From CAVRXT01 sp049644285 (GTDB taxonomy: Bacteria; Acidobacteriota; Terriglobia; Acidiferrales; UBA7541), in the NCBI GenBank assembly GCA_049644285.1, contig JBARRP010000213.1:1-64000 (forward strand): a DNA stretch of 64,000 bases, in the 5' to 3' direction. Of the stretch, positions 33,903 to 43,105 are shown piece after piece. The number at the start of each line of letters is the position of its first letter. The stretch's first letter is position 1. The translations under genes were made by a program, and so were the position numbers. The notes beneath the pieces are model-generated. The model was not told where the DNA came from. It saw nothing but the letters and a program-made list of their open reading frames with translations, and made no database searches.

Positions 33903-34823
33903 CTAAGGATTCGTCCAGGAATGCTCCAGCCCTTTAATCAGCGCCCACATCGACTTGTTCAGGGGCGTCGGCACGCCAAGACTTTCTCCACACTTCACGA
34001 TCGCGCCATTCATGAAATCCACTTCCGTTTGCCGGCGCGCCAGAACATCTTGCAGCATGCTGGCTTTGTGCTTGCCCGGCGCCGCCGCGCCCTTCTGAAC
34101 CAGCTCACGCGGATCGCCGTGCAGCGGAATCCCCATAGCTTTGGCTACTGCCATCCCTTCGGAGATCAAATCGTCGAACAATTTCCCAGTAGGTGCGAAG
34201 CGGGTCGCGGCGCCGTGGTGAAGAAGCGTGAGAGCCCCGACAGGGTTTGTTGACGCATTGAAGATCAGCTTCGTCCACTGCGCGCCGCGTGCATCTTCAA
34301 GCGCAATCACATGCAAGCCAGCGCGATTGAGAATGTCCGCCAGCGTCCGCACACGGTCCATCGGCGTCCCACTTGGCTCGAACGGGCCAATCCATGTGTC
34401 ACCCTGGATGTCATAGCCCACGTGGCCGGGCTCGATGAGATGCCCTGCGGGAAACGTGGTTCCACGAATGACGTAGCGGACACGCTCGGCCAGAATCTCC
34501 TCGTTACCAACGCCGTTCTGCACCGAGCAAACTGCGCTCGTCTCCTTAAACAGGTGCGCGGTTTGCTCGATAGCGCTGCGCGTGTGGTTGCTTTTTGTGG
34601 CGACGATGCCGAAATCGCATGGTGGGATATCGTGGGCGTCGACCGTAGCTTTGACGCGCGCGATGAGATCGGCTGCGCCCGAAAGGCGCAGGCCGCTGCG
34701 CTGGATGGCTTGCACGTGCTCCTTTGCGACATCGTAGGCATACACTTCCACTTCGCCGCGTCGCGCCAAGTGCGCTGCAAAGATGCTCCCGACGGCGCCA
34801 CAACCCACAACACATACCTTCAT
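33903..34823 (-). CDS. Ketopantoate reductase (PanE/ApbA)-family oxidoreductase
   Basis: 306 residues from the ATG at 34823; an upstream extension in frame is not family-like. Rossmann motif VVGCGAVGSIFAAHLA, the VATKSNHT strand, SVQNGVGNEE, and the catalytic Lys-type segment QWTKLIFNASTNPVGAL. NADPH-dependent reductase fold. A second, clearly related paralogue lies at 38576-39517 in the same gene group, so pantothenate synthesis is doubtful; both may act on other 2-oxo acids (inference). It starts 7 nt after the M24 gene. Confidence 0.82.
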   Translation of the reverse strand: MKVCVVGCGAVGSIFAAHLARRGEVEVYAYDVAKEHVQAIQRSGLRLSGAADLIARVKATVDAHDIPPCDFGIVATKSNHTRSAIEQTAHLFKETSAVCSVQNGVGNEEILAERVRYVIRGTTFPAGHLIEPGHVGYDIQGDTWIGPFEPSGTPMDRVRTLADILNRAGLHVIALEDARGAQWTKLIFNASTNPVGALTLLHHGAATRFAPTGKLFDDLISEGMAVAKAMGIPLHGDPRELVQKGAAAPGKHKASMLQDVLARRQTEVDFMNGAIVKCGESLGVPTPLNKSMWALIKGLEHSWTNP

Positions 34824-34830
34824 CGTCGTA

Positions 34831-35979
34831 TTATCCCGGCCGCTCCGGGCCGCTGAAGAATCGCCAAGGGACATTCGCAAGGCACTCTCCTTCCGTCTTC
34901 CCCACGCGATATGTGTCCTGGGTGTAGAGGCAAACCTGGCCGTCGGCATCCACCACCTGCGGATGGAAGCTGAAAATCATGTTCTCGAGCAGCTCGACGT
35001 GCGTATCGGCGCCGATCGCGGGATACTCAATCATCGTTGTGCCGATGGAATGGCCGGAGAGATGCCCGAGACGAAAGCCGCGCTTTTCGAATATCTCGGC
35101 GGCGACGCGATGCACGCTGCTGGCCAACTCCCCTTCACGCATTTTGCGCCGAGCCGCTTCGAGGGCTTCCGGATAGATTTCGCTCATCGCGGCGGTCCTG
35201 CGGCTGATTTGCCCGCGAATCATCGGCCGGGAAAATTCCACCCAATACCCGTCCGCGCCCGTGACCTCCAGCGAGTAGAGCAGCAAGTCATCCGGACTCA
35301 CAACGCGATGCCCAGGAACTTTGAAGTGGGCCTCCGCTTCCCCGTGACCGCCGGACAGGACGATATTCATCATTCGCAGGCCCGCTCCTCGCGCGAAGAA
35401 ACGCTCAACCGCAGGCGCCATGATTTCCGCTTCGGTCTTACCCGGTTCGTAGGCCTTGATCAGGGTCCAAAAACCGTCAAGGATGATGTCCATCGCGTCG
35501 CGCACCCAGTCGAGCTCTTCCGCGCTCTTCACAGCGCGCGCCGTATCGAACGGCACGTCAAAGGGCACGAGCTCGTACGAGCCTTTCGCCAGGGCCTGGT
35601 AGTCGCGTACCGTAAGAATGTAATTCATGCCGTACACGCCCACCCGTTTCCATTTTCTCGCCTCGGCGTGGTCGCGCAGCCACTCCCCCGGAAGATCTGC
35701 CCAGACGTGGTCCTTCACCCAGGGTTTGCTCTTATCACCGATCCATCGCGCCTCACGTGGGAAGAGGATCAGCGGATTACCTTCGAGAGGAATCAGCACG
35801 TAAACGTACCGGTGAACAATCTCAAAGCCCGAAACGTAGCGCACGGCGCCTTCAAAGCCCGTGTATTCACTCCCGCAGACAACCAGCGCATCGATGCCGT
35901 GCAGCGCCATCTGTGACCGGATACTCCGGTAGCGTCGTTCGATTTCCTGAGCGCTGATCATCGAATGATTTTTCCCCAT
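34831..35979 (-). CDS. M24 peptidase-fold protein with altered metal site (creatinase-like)
   Basis: 382 residues; ATG at 35979, with ATG at 35961 an alternative. The creatinase-type N-terminal domain (ALHGIDALVVCGSEYT) and a pita-bread C-terminal domain are evident, but expected metal ligands differ: both Asp positions read Glu (SLEVTGADGYWVEFSR), the glutamate of the EPG motif is His (IFSFHPQ), and the last ligand is Gln (TQDTYRV); only HLSGHSIG keeps its His. It is probably metal-free, like creatinase, which hydrolyses C-N bonds without metal. Substrate unknown. It sits between PanE-like and M20 genes. Confidence 0.78.
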   Translation of the reverse strand: MGKNHSMISAQEIERRYRSIRSQMALHGIDALVVCGSEYTGFEGAVRYVSGFEIVHRYVYVLIPLEGNPLILFPREARWIGDKSKPWVKDHVWADLPGEWLRDHAEARKWKRVGVYGMNYILTVRDYQALAKGSYELVPFDVPFDTARAVKSAEELDWVRDAMDIILDGFWTLIKAYEPGKTEAEIMAPAVERFFARGAGLRMMNIVLSGGHGEAEAHFKVPGHRVVSPDDLLLYSLEVTGADGYWVEFSRPMIRGQISRRTAAMSEIYPEALEAARRKMREGELASSVHRVAAEIFEKRGFRLGHLSGHSIGTTMIEYPAIGADTHVELLENMIFSFHPQVVDADGQVCLYTQDTYRVGKTEGECLANVPWRFFSGPERPG

Positions 35980-36037
35980 GAGACTAACGCGGAACTTAGC
36001 CCCGGCCCTGCGACAAAGTCAAGGCGAGGCGATCTCT

Positions 36038-37288
36038 CTAACTTGCACCGCATATTTCCGCGGCAGCGAGCGCATAGACCTTGGTGATATCCACGAAGGT
36101 CTTGATCGCCACTTTTTCCCCTTCGGCATCGCGCGGTCCGCTCGATGGACCGTAATTGAGCGTCTCGATTCCATAGCGGGTCATCACCGACGCATCCGAG
36201 CTCCAGAGCACAACGTCACGCTTTGGAGGGGCTCCGGTTACGCGCCGATGTGCCGCCTCAATGACCTTCACCAACTCGTGCTCCTCGCTGATTTCCGCGC
36301 CCGGCACCGAAACGTACGTCTCAAACTCGAGGCCATATTGCGGAAACTTCTTCTGTAGCTCGACGAACAGCTCCTTTACCGCCGGGCGCGCGCGCTGCAT
36401 CGGCATCGTGGGAGGCACGCGAACGTCGAGATAGACGTCAGTGCGCTCCGGCGTGCGGCTAGCCCGCCACGCATGGCCTCCGCGGATTCCGCCAACATTG
36501 ACGATCCCCTTATGGCCAGCATAGGTGGCGGTTGCTTCCCACTTCGGAATCCAGTCGTAGATCGCTTGCAAAACATCGTGCATGCGGCGAATCGAATTCT
36601 CACGCTCGCGTCCTTGGGCGAAGGCGGTGTGCACGTAAGGTCCTTGCGTTGAAACCCGCACCCACAGCGAGCCATAGTGGCCGAGAACAACTTGCATGTC
36701 CGTCGGTTCGCCCAGGATGCACATGTCGGGCACGATGCCGTGGCAAACCAGATAATGGGTGCCGACTCCGTACCCGCGATATTCCTTTCCGGAGAATTCA
36801 TCGCTCCATTGGGTTTTTTCTATCTCGCCAACCACCGCCGCAATCAGGATGCTGCCGTCCAGCTTGGCTCCGGCGCGCTGCAGCGCCTTCACCGCCTGAA
36901 CGTAGCAGACCAGCGCTCCCTTCATGTTGTAGACGCCAAGGCCGTAGATCATTCCATCCTTTACGACCGCGTGAGGCTTGTAGCCGATGCCCGCAAGCTG
37001 AGCTTCTCTGCCTGTGTTCGACGTATCCATGTGTCCGTTGAACATCAAGTTCTTGCCTGTGCCGCTCCCCTCCCATAGCCCGACGACATTTGCGCGCCCC
37101 TCTTCGACTTCCTGCCAGGTGACGCGAAGCCCAGTGGCTTCGAACGTCCGGCGGATGTAGAGCGCCATTTCCTGCTCCTCGCCGGTGGGGCTCGGGATAT
37201 TAATTACGTCGCAGGCCATCGACACGATTTCTTCCTCATTCACCTGAGATAGAATCTTCTCCGCGAGCCCCGCTTTCATGAAGGCCAC
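36038..37288 (-). CDS. M20-family peptidase/deacylase
   Basis: 416 residues from GTG at 37288 (GAGGA 5 nt upstream; ATG at 37279 is the alternative). ArgE/DapE/CPG2 type: first metal His in FNGHMDT (H86, D88), lid domain, ILGEPTDM, and a C-terminal metal motif region WSSDASVM. The bridging metal Asp, normally in G.xDMKG, is Asn121 (GLGVYNMKGAL), which should weaken dinuclear metal binding. Possible activities are N-deacylation or amide hydrolysis; substrate unknown. Only 12 nt separate it from the upstream M24 gene, so the two are co-transcribed. Confidence 0.82.
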   Translation of the reverse strand: MAFMKAGLAEKILSQVNEEEIVSMACDVINIPSPTGEEQEMALYIRRTFEATGLRVTWQEVEEGRANVVGLWEGSGTGKNLMFNGHMDTSNTGREAQLAGIGYKPHAVVKDGMIYGLGVYNMKGALVCYVQAVKALQRAGAKLDGSILIAAVVGEIEKTQWSDEFSGKEYRGYGVGTHYLVCHGIVPDMCILGEPTDMQVVLGHYGSLWVRVSTQGPYVHTAFAQGRERENSIRRMHDVLQAIYDWIPKWEATATYAGHKGIVNVGGIRGGHAWRASRTPERTDVYLDVRVPPTMPMQRARPAVKELFVELQKKFPQYGLEFETYVSVPGAEISEEHELVKVIEAAHRRVTGAPPKRDVVLWSSDASVMTRYGIETLNYGPSSGPRDAEGEKVAIKTFVDITKVYALAAAEICGAS

Positions 37289-37300
37289 CGTCTTCCTCTG

Positions 37301-38482
37301 TCAGCGACGAAAATCGTCCGGGAACGAACAGAGCTTCTCGTTCCCTTTGTCCGTAATCCAAAAATTGTCTTCCAAGCGCAGCCCTCCTCCACTTTCCCAA
37401 TAAACTCCCGGTTCGATCGCGAGCACCATTCCCTTCCGCATTATGCCCGGAACAGCCTGATGGGCGTACGGCGGCTCATGCGCGCGGGCACCGACCCCAT
37501 GAGCCACAGGATGCGATGGCTGTCCGGTGTAGCCCGCCGCATCAATCCCCCGGCGAATCATGCGGTCGAGCTCAGCAAGGCTTGCTCCCTCGCGCGCGTA
37601 GCTCGCTGCCTCGTTGAAAACCTTGAGGAGTTGCTCCAAGAGCTTGTCGTACTCGGCCGTCAGCTTGCCTAGGCAGAGATTCTTCGTCAGATCGGTCCAG
37701 TATCCGTCGGCGCAAACCCAGATTTCGACCAGCGTAGGCTCATTTGCCTGAATGGGACGGTGGCTCGTCGCGGTAAAGGTGGCGATGCCTTTTCCCGACC
37801 AGACCAGTGTGAAGGCGCGCGCCATCGCGACCTTGCCCTTGTAGCCGACGCCGATCGCATGAATGTGACCTTCGATCATCGCCGCCACTTCGCTCTCTTT
37901 CATTCCCGGCTTGATTTGGGCGCGGGCGTACTCCATCCCGGCCGCTGCCAGTTCATTCGCCAGCTTCATCCGCTCGATTTCCTGGCCGGTTTTGATCGCG
38001 CGAACATCCGCAAGCAGCGGCGTTGCGTCCACAACTTCTTTAGCCATGCCGCGGAAGGCATCAAAATAGCCTTGGGTATACATGCTTGGCTCGCCCACCA
38101 TCCGATCGCAGATCTGCGCAAGCTGCGACAGCTCGACACCAACGCGCCCGGCCAGTTTCCGCTCCCGCAGAACATCCAAGCATTGGTCGAGTGACCGCGA
38201 CATCGGCGGCCGTGGGTCCTGTGGATGATAGAAGCGGAAAAATCGTACGTCCTTGTTCCATGCGGTGCGCTGCGCTTCCTTGAATTGCGGCTCGATGACC
38301 AGAAGTGTTGGGTCCCCTTCCCGGGGAAAGATCGCGATGTCATATCCCTTCATCGTCCAATAGTTCGTGAGGTAGAGAATGTTGTCGGGCGCACGCACAA
38401 CGAGCGCATCGAGATTTTTCTGCGCCATCATCTCGCGCACGCGCTTCCATTTTTCCTGATCGAGTGGGTAACCCATCCCCAA
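37301..38482 (-). CDS. M24-family Xaa-Pro peptidase-like metallohydrolase
   Basis: 393 residues. An N-terminal creatinase-like domain (KNLDALVVRAPDNILYLTNY) and pita-bread domain with most metal ligands: EIWVCADGYWTDLTKN (first Asp replaced by Glu, second Asp kept), AHGVGARAHEPP, LAIEPGVY and LRLEDNFWIT. Likely a metal-dependent C-N hydrolase such as an Xaa-Pro dipeptidase or a related enzyme. Paired with the M20 gene 12 nt downstream; the two could act in sequence on an amidated or N-methylated compound (inference). Confidence 0.82.
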   Translation of the reverse strand: MGMGYPLDQEKWKRVREMMAQKNLDALVVRAPDNILYLTNYWTMKGYDIAIFPREGDPTLLVIEPQFKEAQRTAWNKDVRFFRFYHPQDPRPPMSRSLDQCLDVLRERKLAGRVGVELSQLAQICDRMVGEPSMYTQGYFDAFRGMAKEVVDATPLLADVRAIKTGQEIERMKLANELAAAGMEYARAQIKPGMKESEVAAMIEGHIHAIGVGYKGKVAMARAFTLVWSGKGIATFTATSHRPIQANEPTLVEIWVCADGYWTDLTKNLCLGKLTAEYDKLLEQLLKVFNEAASYAREGASLAELDRMIRRGIDAAGYTGQPSHPVAHGVGARAHEPPYAHQAVPGIMRKGMVLAIEPGVYWESGGGLRLEDNFWITDKGNEKLCSFPDDFRR

Positions 38483-38575
38483 TACTCCTGCCCCGCCAAC
38501 AGCGTTACCGTGCCTAGACCTCGGTCGTCGAGCGCCTGTAACGGCCGCCTTCAGGCGGGCGCATGTGATTTTAGT

Positions 38576-39517
38576 TTAGCCACGGCCGCCGCTCTTCCAA
38601 TTCCACGACATCTCTTTGCCCTTGATCAAACGATACAGCGCGGTGTGCAGCGGCGCGCTCAGCCCATGCCGCCGCGCCTCGCGCGCGATCGCACCGCCGA
38701 GAAAATCGACCTCGGTCCTCGAATGGTGCTGAACATCGTACAACATCGAGGGCGGATGGTCCGTCAGCGCGCCCACTTTGTTCATCTCCCACGGGTCTTC
38801 GTAAAGCTCGATCCCCAAACCAGCGGCCACGCGTTTGCCTTCTTCCATCAGGTCGTGAAGCAGATGACCGAGGTCCGAGAATTCCTTCTCCGCAGCGAAT
38901 TCGCGGCAATGCGGGAGCTCGGTGAGTGCTGCAACCGCGTTCACGGACGCGTTGAAAATGAGCTTCGACCACTGCGCCGGCCGCGCATCGTCAAGGGCCA
39001 CCGCGTTCAATCCGGAAGCGACAATCAAGTCCGCAGCCTCTTTAACCATTGCCAAGGGGGTCTTCGTCGGCTCAAAAGGCCCCATCCAAGTCGCGGTATC
39101 CAGCTCATATCGGACGTGGGTATCGCTGTGCCGCGTACCGCTCATGAAGGTCGTGCCCCGGATGATGAATCCCTGAGAATGCTCGGCAATGATTTCTTCA
39201 CATCCGAGCCCGTTCTGGGCCGAGAGGATGGCCCCACCCCGAAAATGGTCTGCAACGGGAGTGACAGCCTCCGCCGTCTGTGTGGCCTTGCAACACACGA
39301 TTCCCAGATCGCACTGGGGAATCTCCGCAGGATTTATTGTCGCGCGGAGCTTGGCGGTGAAGTCATGCTTCCCGGAAACGCGCAGGCCGCGTTCGTTCAG
39401 AGCCTCGGCATGTTCCGGCCGCCGCACAAATGCATAGACCTCCGCGACGCGCGCAAGGTGAGCAGCATAAAGGCTGCCGATCGAGCCACAACCGATGATG
39501 CAGACCCGCTTTGTCAC
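38576..39517 (-). CDS. Ketopantoate reductase (PanE/ApbA)-family oxidoreductase, second copy
   Basis: 313 residues. IIGCGSIGSLYAAHLA Rossmann motif, GIVCCKATQT, SAQNGLGCEE, RGTTFMSGT, QWSKLIFNASVNAV. It shares many exact stretches with the protein encoded at 33903-34823 (MKK..GTTF, GPFEP, LIFNAS.N), so the two are duplicates within one cluster. A short hairpin (CGCCTG 38533-38538 / CAGGCG 38552-38557) follows its stop and may separate it from the M24 gene. The substrate is probably a 2-oxo acid other than, or besides, ketopantoate. Confidence 0.82.
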   Translation of the reverse strand: MTKRVCIIGCGSIGSLYAAHLARVAEVYAFVRRPEHAEALNERGLRVSGKHDFTAKLRATINPAEIPQCDLGIVCCKATQTAEAVTPVADHFRGGAILSAQNGLGCEEIIAEHSQGFIIRGTTFMSGTRHSDTHVRYELDTATWMGPFEPTKTPLAMVKEAADLIVASGLNAVALDDARPAQWSKLIFNASVNAVAALTELPHCREFAAEKEFSDLGHLLHDLMEEGKRVAAGLGIELYEDPWEMNKVGALTDHPPSMLYDVQHHSRTEVDFLGGAIAREARRHGLSAPLHTALYRLIKGKEMSWNWKSGGRG

Positions 39518-39601
39518 TCGGCTCCCGTGGACATGCTTATGTCTCGGAAGGAAAAATCCCCGGAGGAGAGCTCAACTTGGATTGCCAGGCGACGCACCCG
39601 T

Positions 39602-42136
39602 TCAACTGGCTGCGCGCCGGTGCTCGACCCGCACTCGCGCAGTTCCCAAACCCTGCCGAGCGCTTTGCATCGCCCGGAAGATGCTGTCGCCCGTGTTATG
39701 CGAATCTTCGATCAGGACTCCACTTGAGTAGAGCGCATCCTGCAATGCGGCGCACACCGTGTGCACCGGGGCCGCGCCGCCTTCTCCCATGCCCTTCGCG
39801 CCATTGTAAGAAAAAGGCGACGGCGTTTCCAAGTGGCCGCAGAGAAGGTCCGGCATGTTCATCGCGGTGATCGGCGTGTAATCGCTGAAGGTGCTCGCGA
39901 GCATGTCGCCATCCTTGTCGTACAGGCAATTCTCCATCAACGCGGCGCCGATGCCGTGCGCGGTTGCGCCGTGCACTTGCCCTTGGACGATCATCGGATT
40001 AATGGCGCGCCCGCAATCGTCCACCGCCGCGTAGGCCAGAATCTTCGGCTGGAATGTCTCGCGGTCCACCTCGATCACAGCGATATGGAGCTGCGCCGCA
40101 TACGTCAGCGTCAAATTTCCGTACTTGCGCTTGAGATCGGGAATCTTGAAGGGGGCTTTATACACGTAGCGGCAATTGAGTGTGATGTCCGAAAGAGAAT
40201 CGGGCATCCCAGCATTGTTCACGTTGACGAGATTCGCCAGCCCCCAATAGTTGATGGATCTCTTCGTTTTCTTCACGCGGACTTCCGGTCCCTGCTCACC
40301 GACGCCAAACTCCAAATGTTTCTCCTTGGCCTTCAGAGCAAATGCAGCCAGCCGGCTCAGCTCACGTTTCAATTTCTCTGCTGCTCCATGAATCGCCGAA
40401 AGCCCTGTAACGGCGAACTGGCTGGCATATGTTCCGGTGTGGCCCGTATAGACATTCTGCTCGGTGTCGAAGCCAGGTTTCACGTTCACCATTTCCGGCG
40501 GAATCCCGAGAACTTCTCCGACCACCTGCCCCGCGGTGGTCTCATGCCCCTGCCCCTGCGGCACTGACCCGAGGCTGACGACCACTTCGCCGTAGATATC
40601 CAGCTTCACATTTGCAGCTTTGGACTGGCCGGAGTACGGCGCATAAGGATTGATGATCCGCGCTTGGCCGAAATTGTTGGTGCCGGAATCGAGTGTGGTG
40701 CCAATGCCAATTCCGACCAGCCGGCCCTCTTCGCGGGCCTTCTTCTGTTTCTCTTTCCACTCGTCCCAGCCAATCAGGCTCTTGGCGATCTCGAGCATCC
40801 GTGCGTAGTTTCCAGAGTCATACACGCAGCCGTTGGGAGTCGTGTAGGGGAATTCGTCGGGACGAATGTAGTTCCGAAGGCGTATCGTGTCGCCGGGAAT
40901 TCCCAGGGCGTGGCTGCACGTGTCCATCACGCGCTCGAGGAACCACAAATGTTGCATTCGCGAATATCCGCGGTTGGGGCCAACCGGACATTTGTTCGTA
41001 CAGGCCTGTGAGAAATCGATTCGCACGTTCTTCACGCGATATACGCCCGGCAAGACCTGCGCCCAGATGATGCAGCCGAGCGGCTCGTAACGCGGATACG
41101 CTCCGCAATCGTCCAGGTGGCGTGATTCAATCGCGGTAATCACGCCTCTTTCATCGAGCGCAACGCGCGTTTCAAAAAACGTCCGCTCGTTGCCGTGGGC
41201 GCTCGCGAGCATGTGCTCCGTGCGTGTCTCGGTCCACTTCACCGGCCGCCCGCCTGCTTTGCGCGACCCCAGTGCGCACAGCGCCATATAAGGATAATTC
41301 GTGATCTTGATGCCGAAGCTGCCACCAATGTCGTAGCTCTGCATCCGAATCTGGTCGATGCGCACGCCCAATGCCGGAGAAAGAAATTGCACCGCAAACG
41401 CCGGGAACGAATTATTGGTCCAAAAATTGATTCGTTCTTCTTTGAGGTTCCATTCTCCGATCACGGCGTTGTTTTCGAGCGGAGTACTCGAGAAGCGATG
41501 AAAGTGGAGACGATCGATGTGCACGACGTGCGCGGCCTTCGCGAACGCCTTGTCCACATCGCCATATTCGAAGACGTCGCGCCAGATGCGATTCGTCCCG
41601 GCGATCTCGTGAAGAATCGACTCGTCCTTGACCGCGGTTTCAGCGTCCATTACCGGAGGCAGGCCTTCGTACTCGACTTCGACCAGCTCCGCGGCATCCT
41701 CGGCCTCCATCCGCGATTTGGCGACAACCGCCGCCACGGGTTCGCCCTGGTAGCGCGCCTTCTCAACCGCCATCGGGTAGTCCACGATCTTCTGCCCGAC
41801 TCCAGGACCAATCTCCGGAAACGGCTTCACAAGCCCCGCAACTTCCGTGCCCGTCAACGTGCATACTACTCCGGAGGCGGTTTCGGCGCGGGAGACATCC
41901 ACACGCTCGATCCGGGCATGCGCGTAAGGCGACCGCACGAGATGGATGTAGAGCATCCCTTCGAATCTGTTGTCGTCGACGAAGATGCCTTTCCCCTGCA
42001 CCAGACGGCTCTCTTCGCGCCGCTGAATCGGCTTGCCCACCCATCTCGAGGGAGCGGCGTGCGCCGGACCTCCCCGCTTTCCGCCCGACCGGCGCTTCCG
42101 AGGCTTCGCCGATTCTCGCCTCTGGTTCTTCACCAA
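39602..42136 (-). CDS. Xanthine dehydrogenase-family molybdopterin-binding subunit (CoxL-like)
   Basis: 844 residues with a basic ~30-residue N-terminal extension. Molybdenum hydroxylase large subunit: RREESRLVQGKGIFVDD, YDIGGSFGIKI, GPNRGYSRMQHLW, GSVPQGQGHETT, and catalytic Glu in GMGEGGAAPV. The CO dehydrogenase loop AYRCSFR is absent, so it is not a form I CODH. It should hydroxylate a heterocycle or aldehyde at the Mo-MCD site. Partners are the FeS and FAD subunits upstream on the same strand. Substrate unknown. Confidence 0.88.
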   Translation of the reverse strand: MVKNQRRESAKPRKRRSGGKRGGPAHAAPSRWVGKPIQRREESRLVQGKGIFVDDNRFEGMLYIHLVRSPYAHARIERVDVSRAETASGVVCTLTGTEVAGLVKPFPEIGPGVGQKIVDYPMAVEKARYQGEPVAAVVAKSRMEAEDAAELVEVEYEGLPPVMDAETAVKDESILHEIAGTNRIWRDVFEYGDVDKAFAKAAHVVHIDRLHFHRFSSTPLENNAVIGEWNLKEERINFWTNNSFPAFAVQFLSPALGVRIDQIRMQSYDIGGSFGIKITNYPYMALCALGSRKAGGRPVKWTETRTEHMLASAHGNERTFFETRVALDERGVITAIESRHLDDCGAYPRYEPLGCIIWAQVLPGVYRVKNVRIDFSQACTNKCPVGPNRGYSRMQHLWFLERVMDTCSHALGIPGDTIRLRNYIRPDEFPYTTPNGCVYDSGNYARMLEIAKSLIGWDEWKEKQKKAREEGRLVGIGIGTTLDSGTNNFGQARIINPYAPYSGQSKAANVKLDIYGEVVVSLGSVPQGQGHETTAGQVVGEVLGIPPEMVNVKPGFDTEQNVYTGHTGTYASQFAVTGLSAIHGAAEKLKRELSRLAAFALKAKEKHLEFGVGEQGPEVRVKKTKRSINYWGLANLVNVNNAGMPDSLSDITLNCRYVYKAPFKIPDLKRKYGNLTLTYAAQLHIAVIEVDRETFQPKILAYAAVDDCGRAINPMIVQGQVHGATAHGIGAALMENCLYDKDGDMLASTFSDYTPITAMNMPDLLCGHLETPSPFSYNGAKGMGEGGAAPVHTVCAALQDALYSSGVLIEDSHNTGDSIFRAMQSARQGLGTARVRVEHRRAAS

Positions 42137-42170
42137 CCTTCCTCCACGACTGAAAAAATCTGCCGTGCGT

Positions 42171-42611
42171 TCACGTCAGCGCAGCCTGCAGCCCGTCAAT
42201 CAGCTTTTGTACATTTTTCTTCGCGAGCGGCTCGAGTAGCCCGCCGGCCAAAGACGCCAGTCGGCCCACAATCTGCGCGTGGCCCTTCCAGAGCACCTTC
42301 GTTCCGTCCGCAGCTTTTTCGAGATCGAACCCGGCAGTCAGTGTGGCCGTGCCGCCGGCCACATCCCCTTTGCCTTCGTACACTGCGTGATGCGGCCGAT
42401 CTACCTCAAGAAGGGTCATCCTTACTTTGGCATCTCCCCGGATATGCGAGATCCCCACGCGGAGATTCACGGTGAAATGCTTCTCGTCGTCTTTCTTCAT
42501 GCTCTGAAAATCCGGGAGCAACGGGCAGAAGCGCTCCGCGTCCGTAAGAAACTCGTAGACTTCCTCGGGTTTCTTGCGAACCGTGAAGTCGCCGCCAAAA
42601 CTGATGTTCAT
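42171..42611 (-). CDS. CoxG-like SRPBCC family protein
   Basis: 146 residues: FTVRKKPEEVYEFLTDAERFCPLLPDF, GDAKVRMTLLE, GTATLTAGFDL and a final amphipathic helix. CoxG-type proteins accompany molybdenum hydroxylases; in CO oxidisers CoxG helps anchor the enzyme to the membrane. It lies between the FeS subunit (ATGA overlap) and the large subunit, as in many cox-type clusters. Confidence 0.82.
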   Translation of the reverse strand: MNISFGGDFTVRKKPEEVYEFLTDAERFCPLLPDFQSMKKDDEKHFTVNLRVGISHIRGDAKVRMTLLEVDRPHHAVYEGKGDVAGGTATLTAGFDLEKAADGTKVLWKGHAQIVGRLASLAGGLLEPLAKKNVQKLIDGLQAALT

Positions 42612-43105
42612 TTACCTCTTTTACCTCCCCAGGATGAAGCAGCGGCTTCGATGGCCTTGAGGACGTTCTGGTAGCCGGTGCACCGGCAGGTGTTGCCGGC
42701 AATCGCCTTCCGAATCTCTTTCTGTTTCGGATGGGGATTTTTCGAGAGCAAATGATAAGCGGACATCAGCAGTCCCGGTGTGCAGTAGCCGCATTGCAGG
42801 CCGTGATGAGTCGCAAAAGCCTTCTGGATGGGATGCAATTCTCCGTTTTTCGCCAGCCCCTCAACGGTGAGAATCGCGCCCTGGTGCGCCTGGACAGCAA
42901 AAACGGTGCAGGACTTCACGGTCGAGCCATCCAGCAATACCGTACAAGCCCCGCAGTAACTCGTATCGCATCCGATGTGCGTCCCAGTAAGATTCAATTC
43001 CTCGCGCAGCAAGTCCACGAGAAGCAGGCGCGGTTCGACCTTCAGGTCGTACGGCTTACCGTTCACCGTGACGTGAAGGGCGACGAGATCAGGCCCGTCC
43101 GACAT
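42608..43105 (-). CDS. [2Fe-2S] subunit of molybdenum hydroxylase (CoxS-like)
   Basis: 165 residues. Two [2Fe-2S] sites are visible: a plant-type ferredoxin motif (CDTSYCGACTVLLDG, with a later CTVFAVQ) and a C-terminal helical site (QCGYCTPG, CRCTGYQNV). It passes electrons from the Mo site to FAD. Overlaps coxG-like by ATGA and the FAD subunit by 17 nt, so the three subunits are co-translated. Confidence 0.93.
   Translation of the reverse strand: MSDGPDLVALHVTVNGKPYDLKVEPRLLLVDLLREELNLTGTHIGCDTSYCGACTVLLDGSTVKSCTVFAVQAHQGAILTVEGLAKNGELHPIQKAFATHHGLQCGYCTPGLLMSAYHLLSKNPHPKQKEIRKAIAGNTCRCTGYQNVLKAIEAAASSWGGKRGK

Noticed and set aside
33903..34823. Dedicated pantothenate biosynthesis (panE)
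   Set aside because: Two similar copies in one catabolic cluster and no panB, panC or panD nearby; only the family name is supported.
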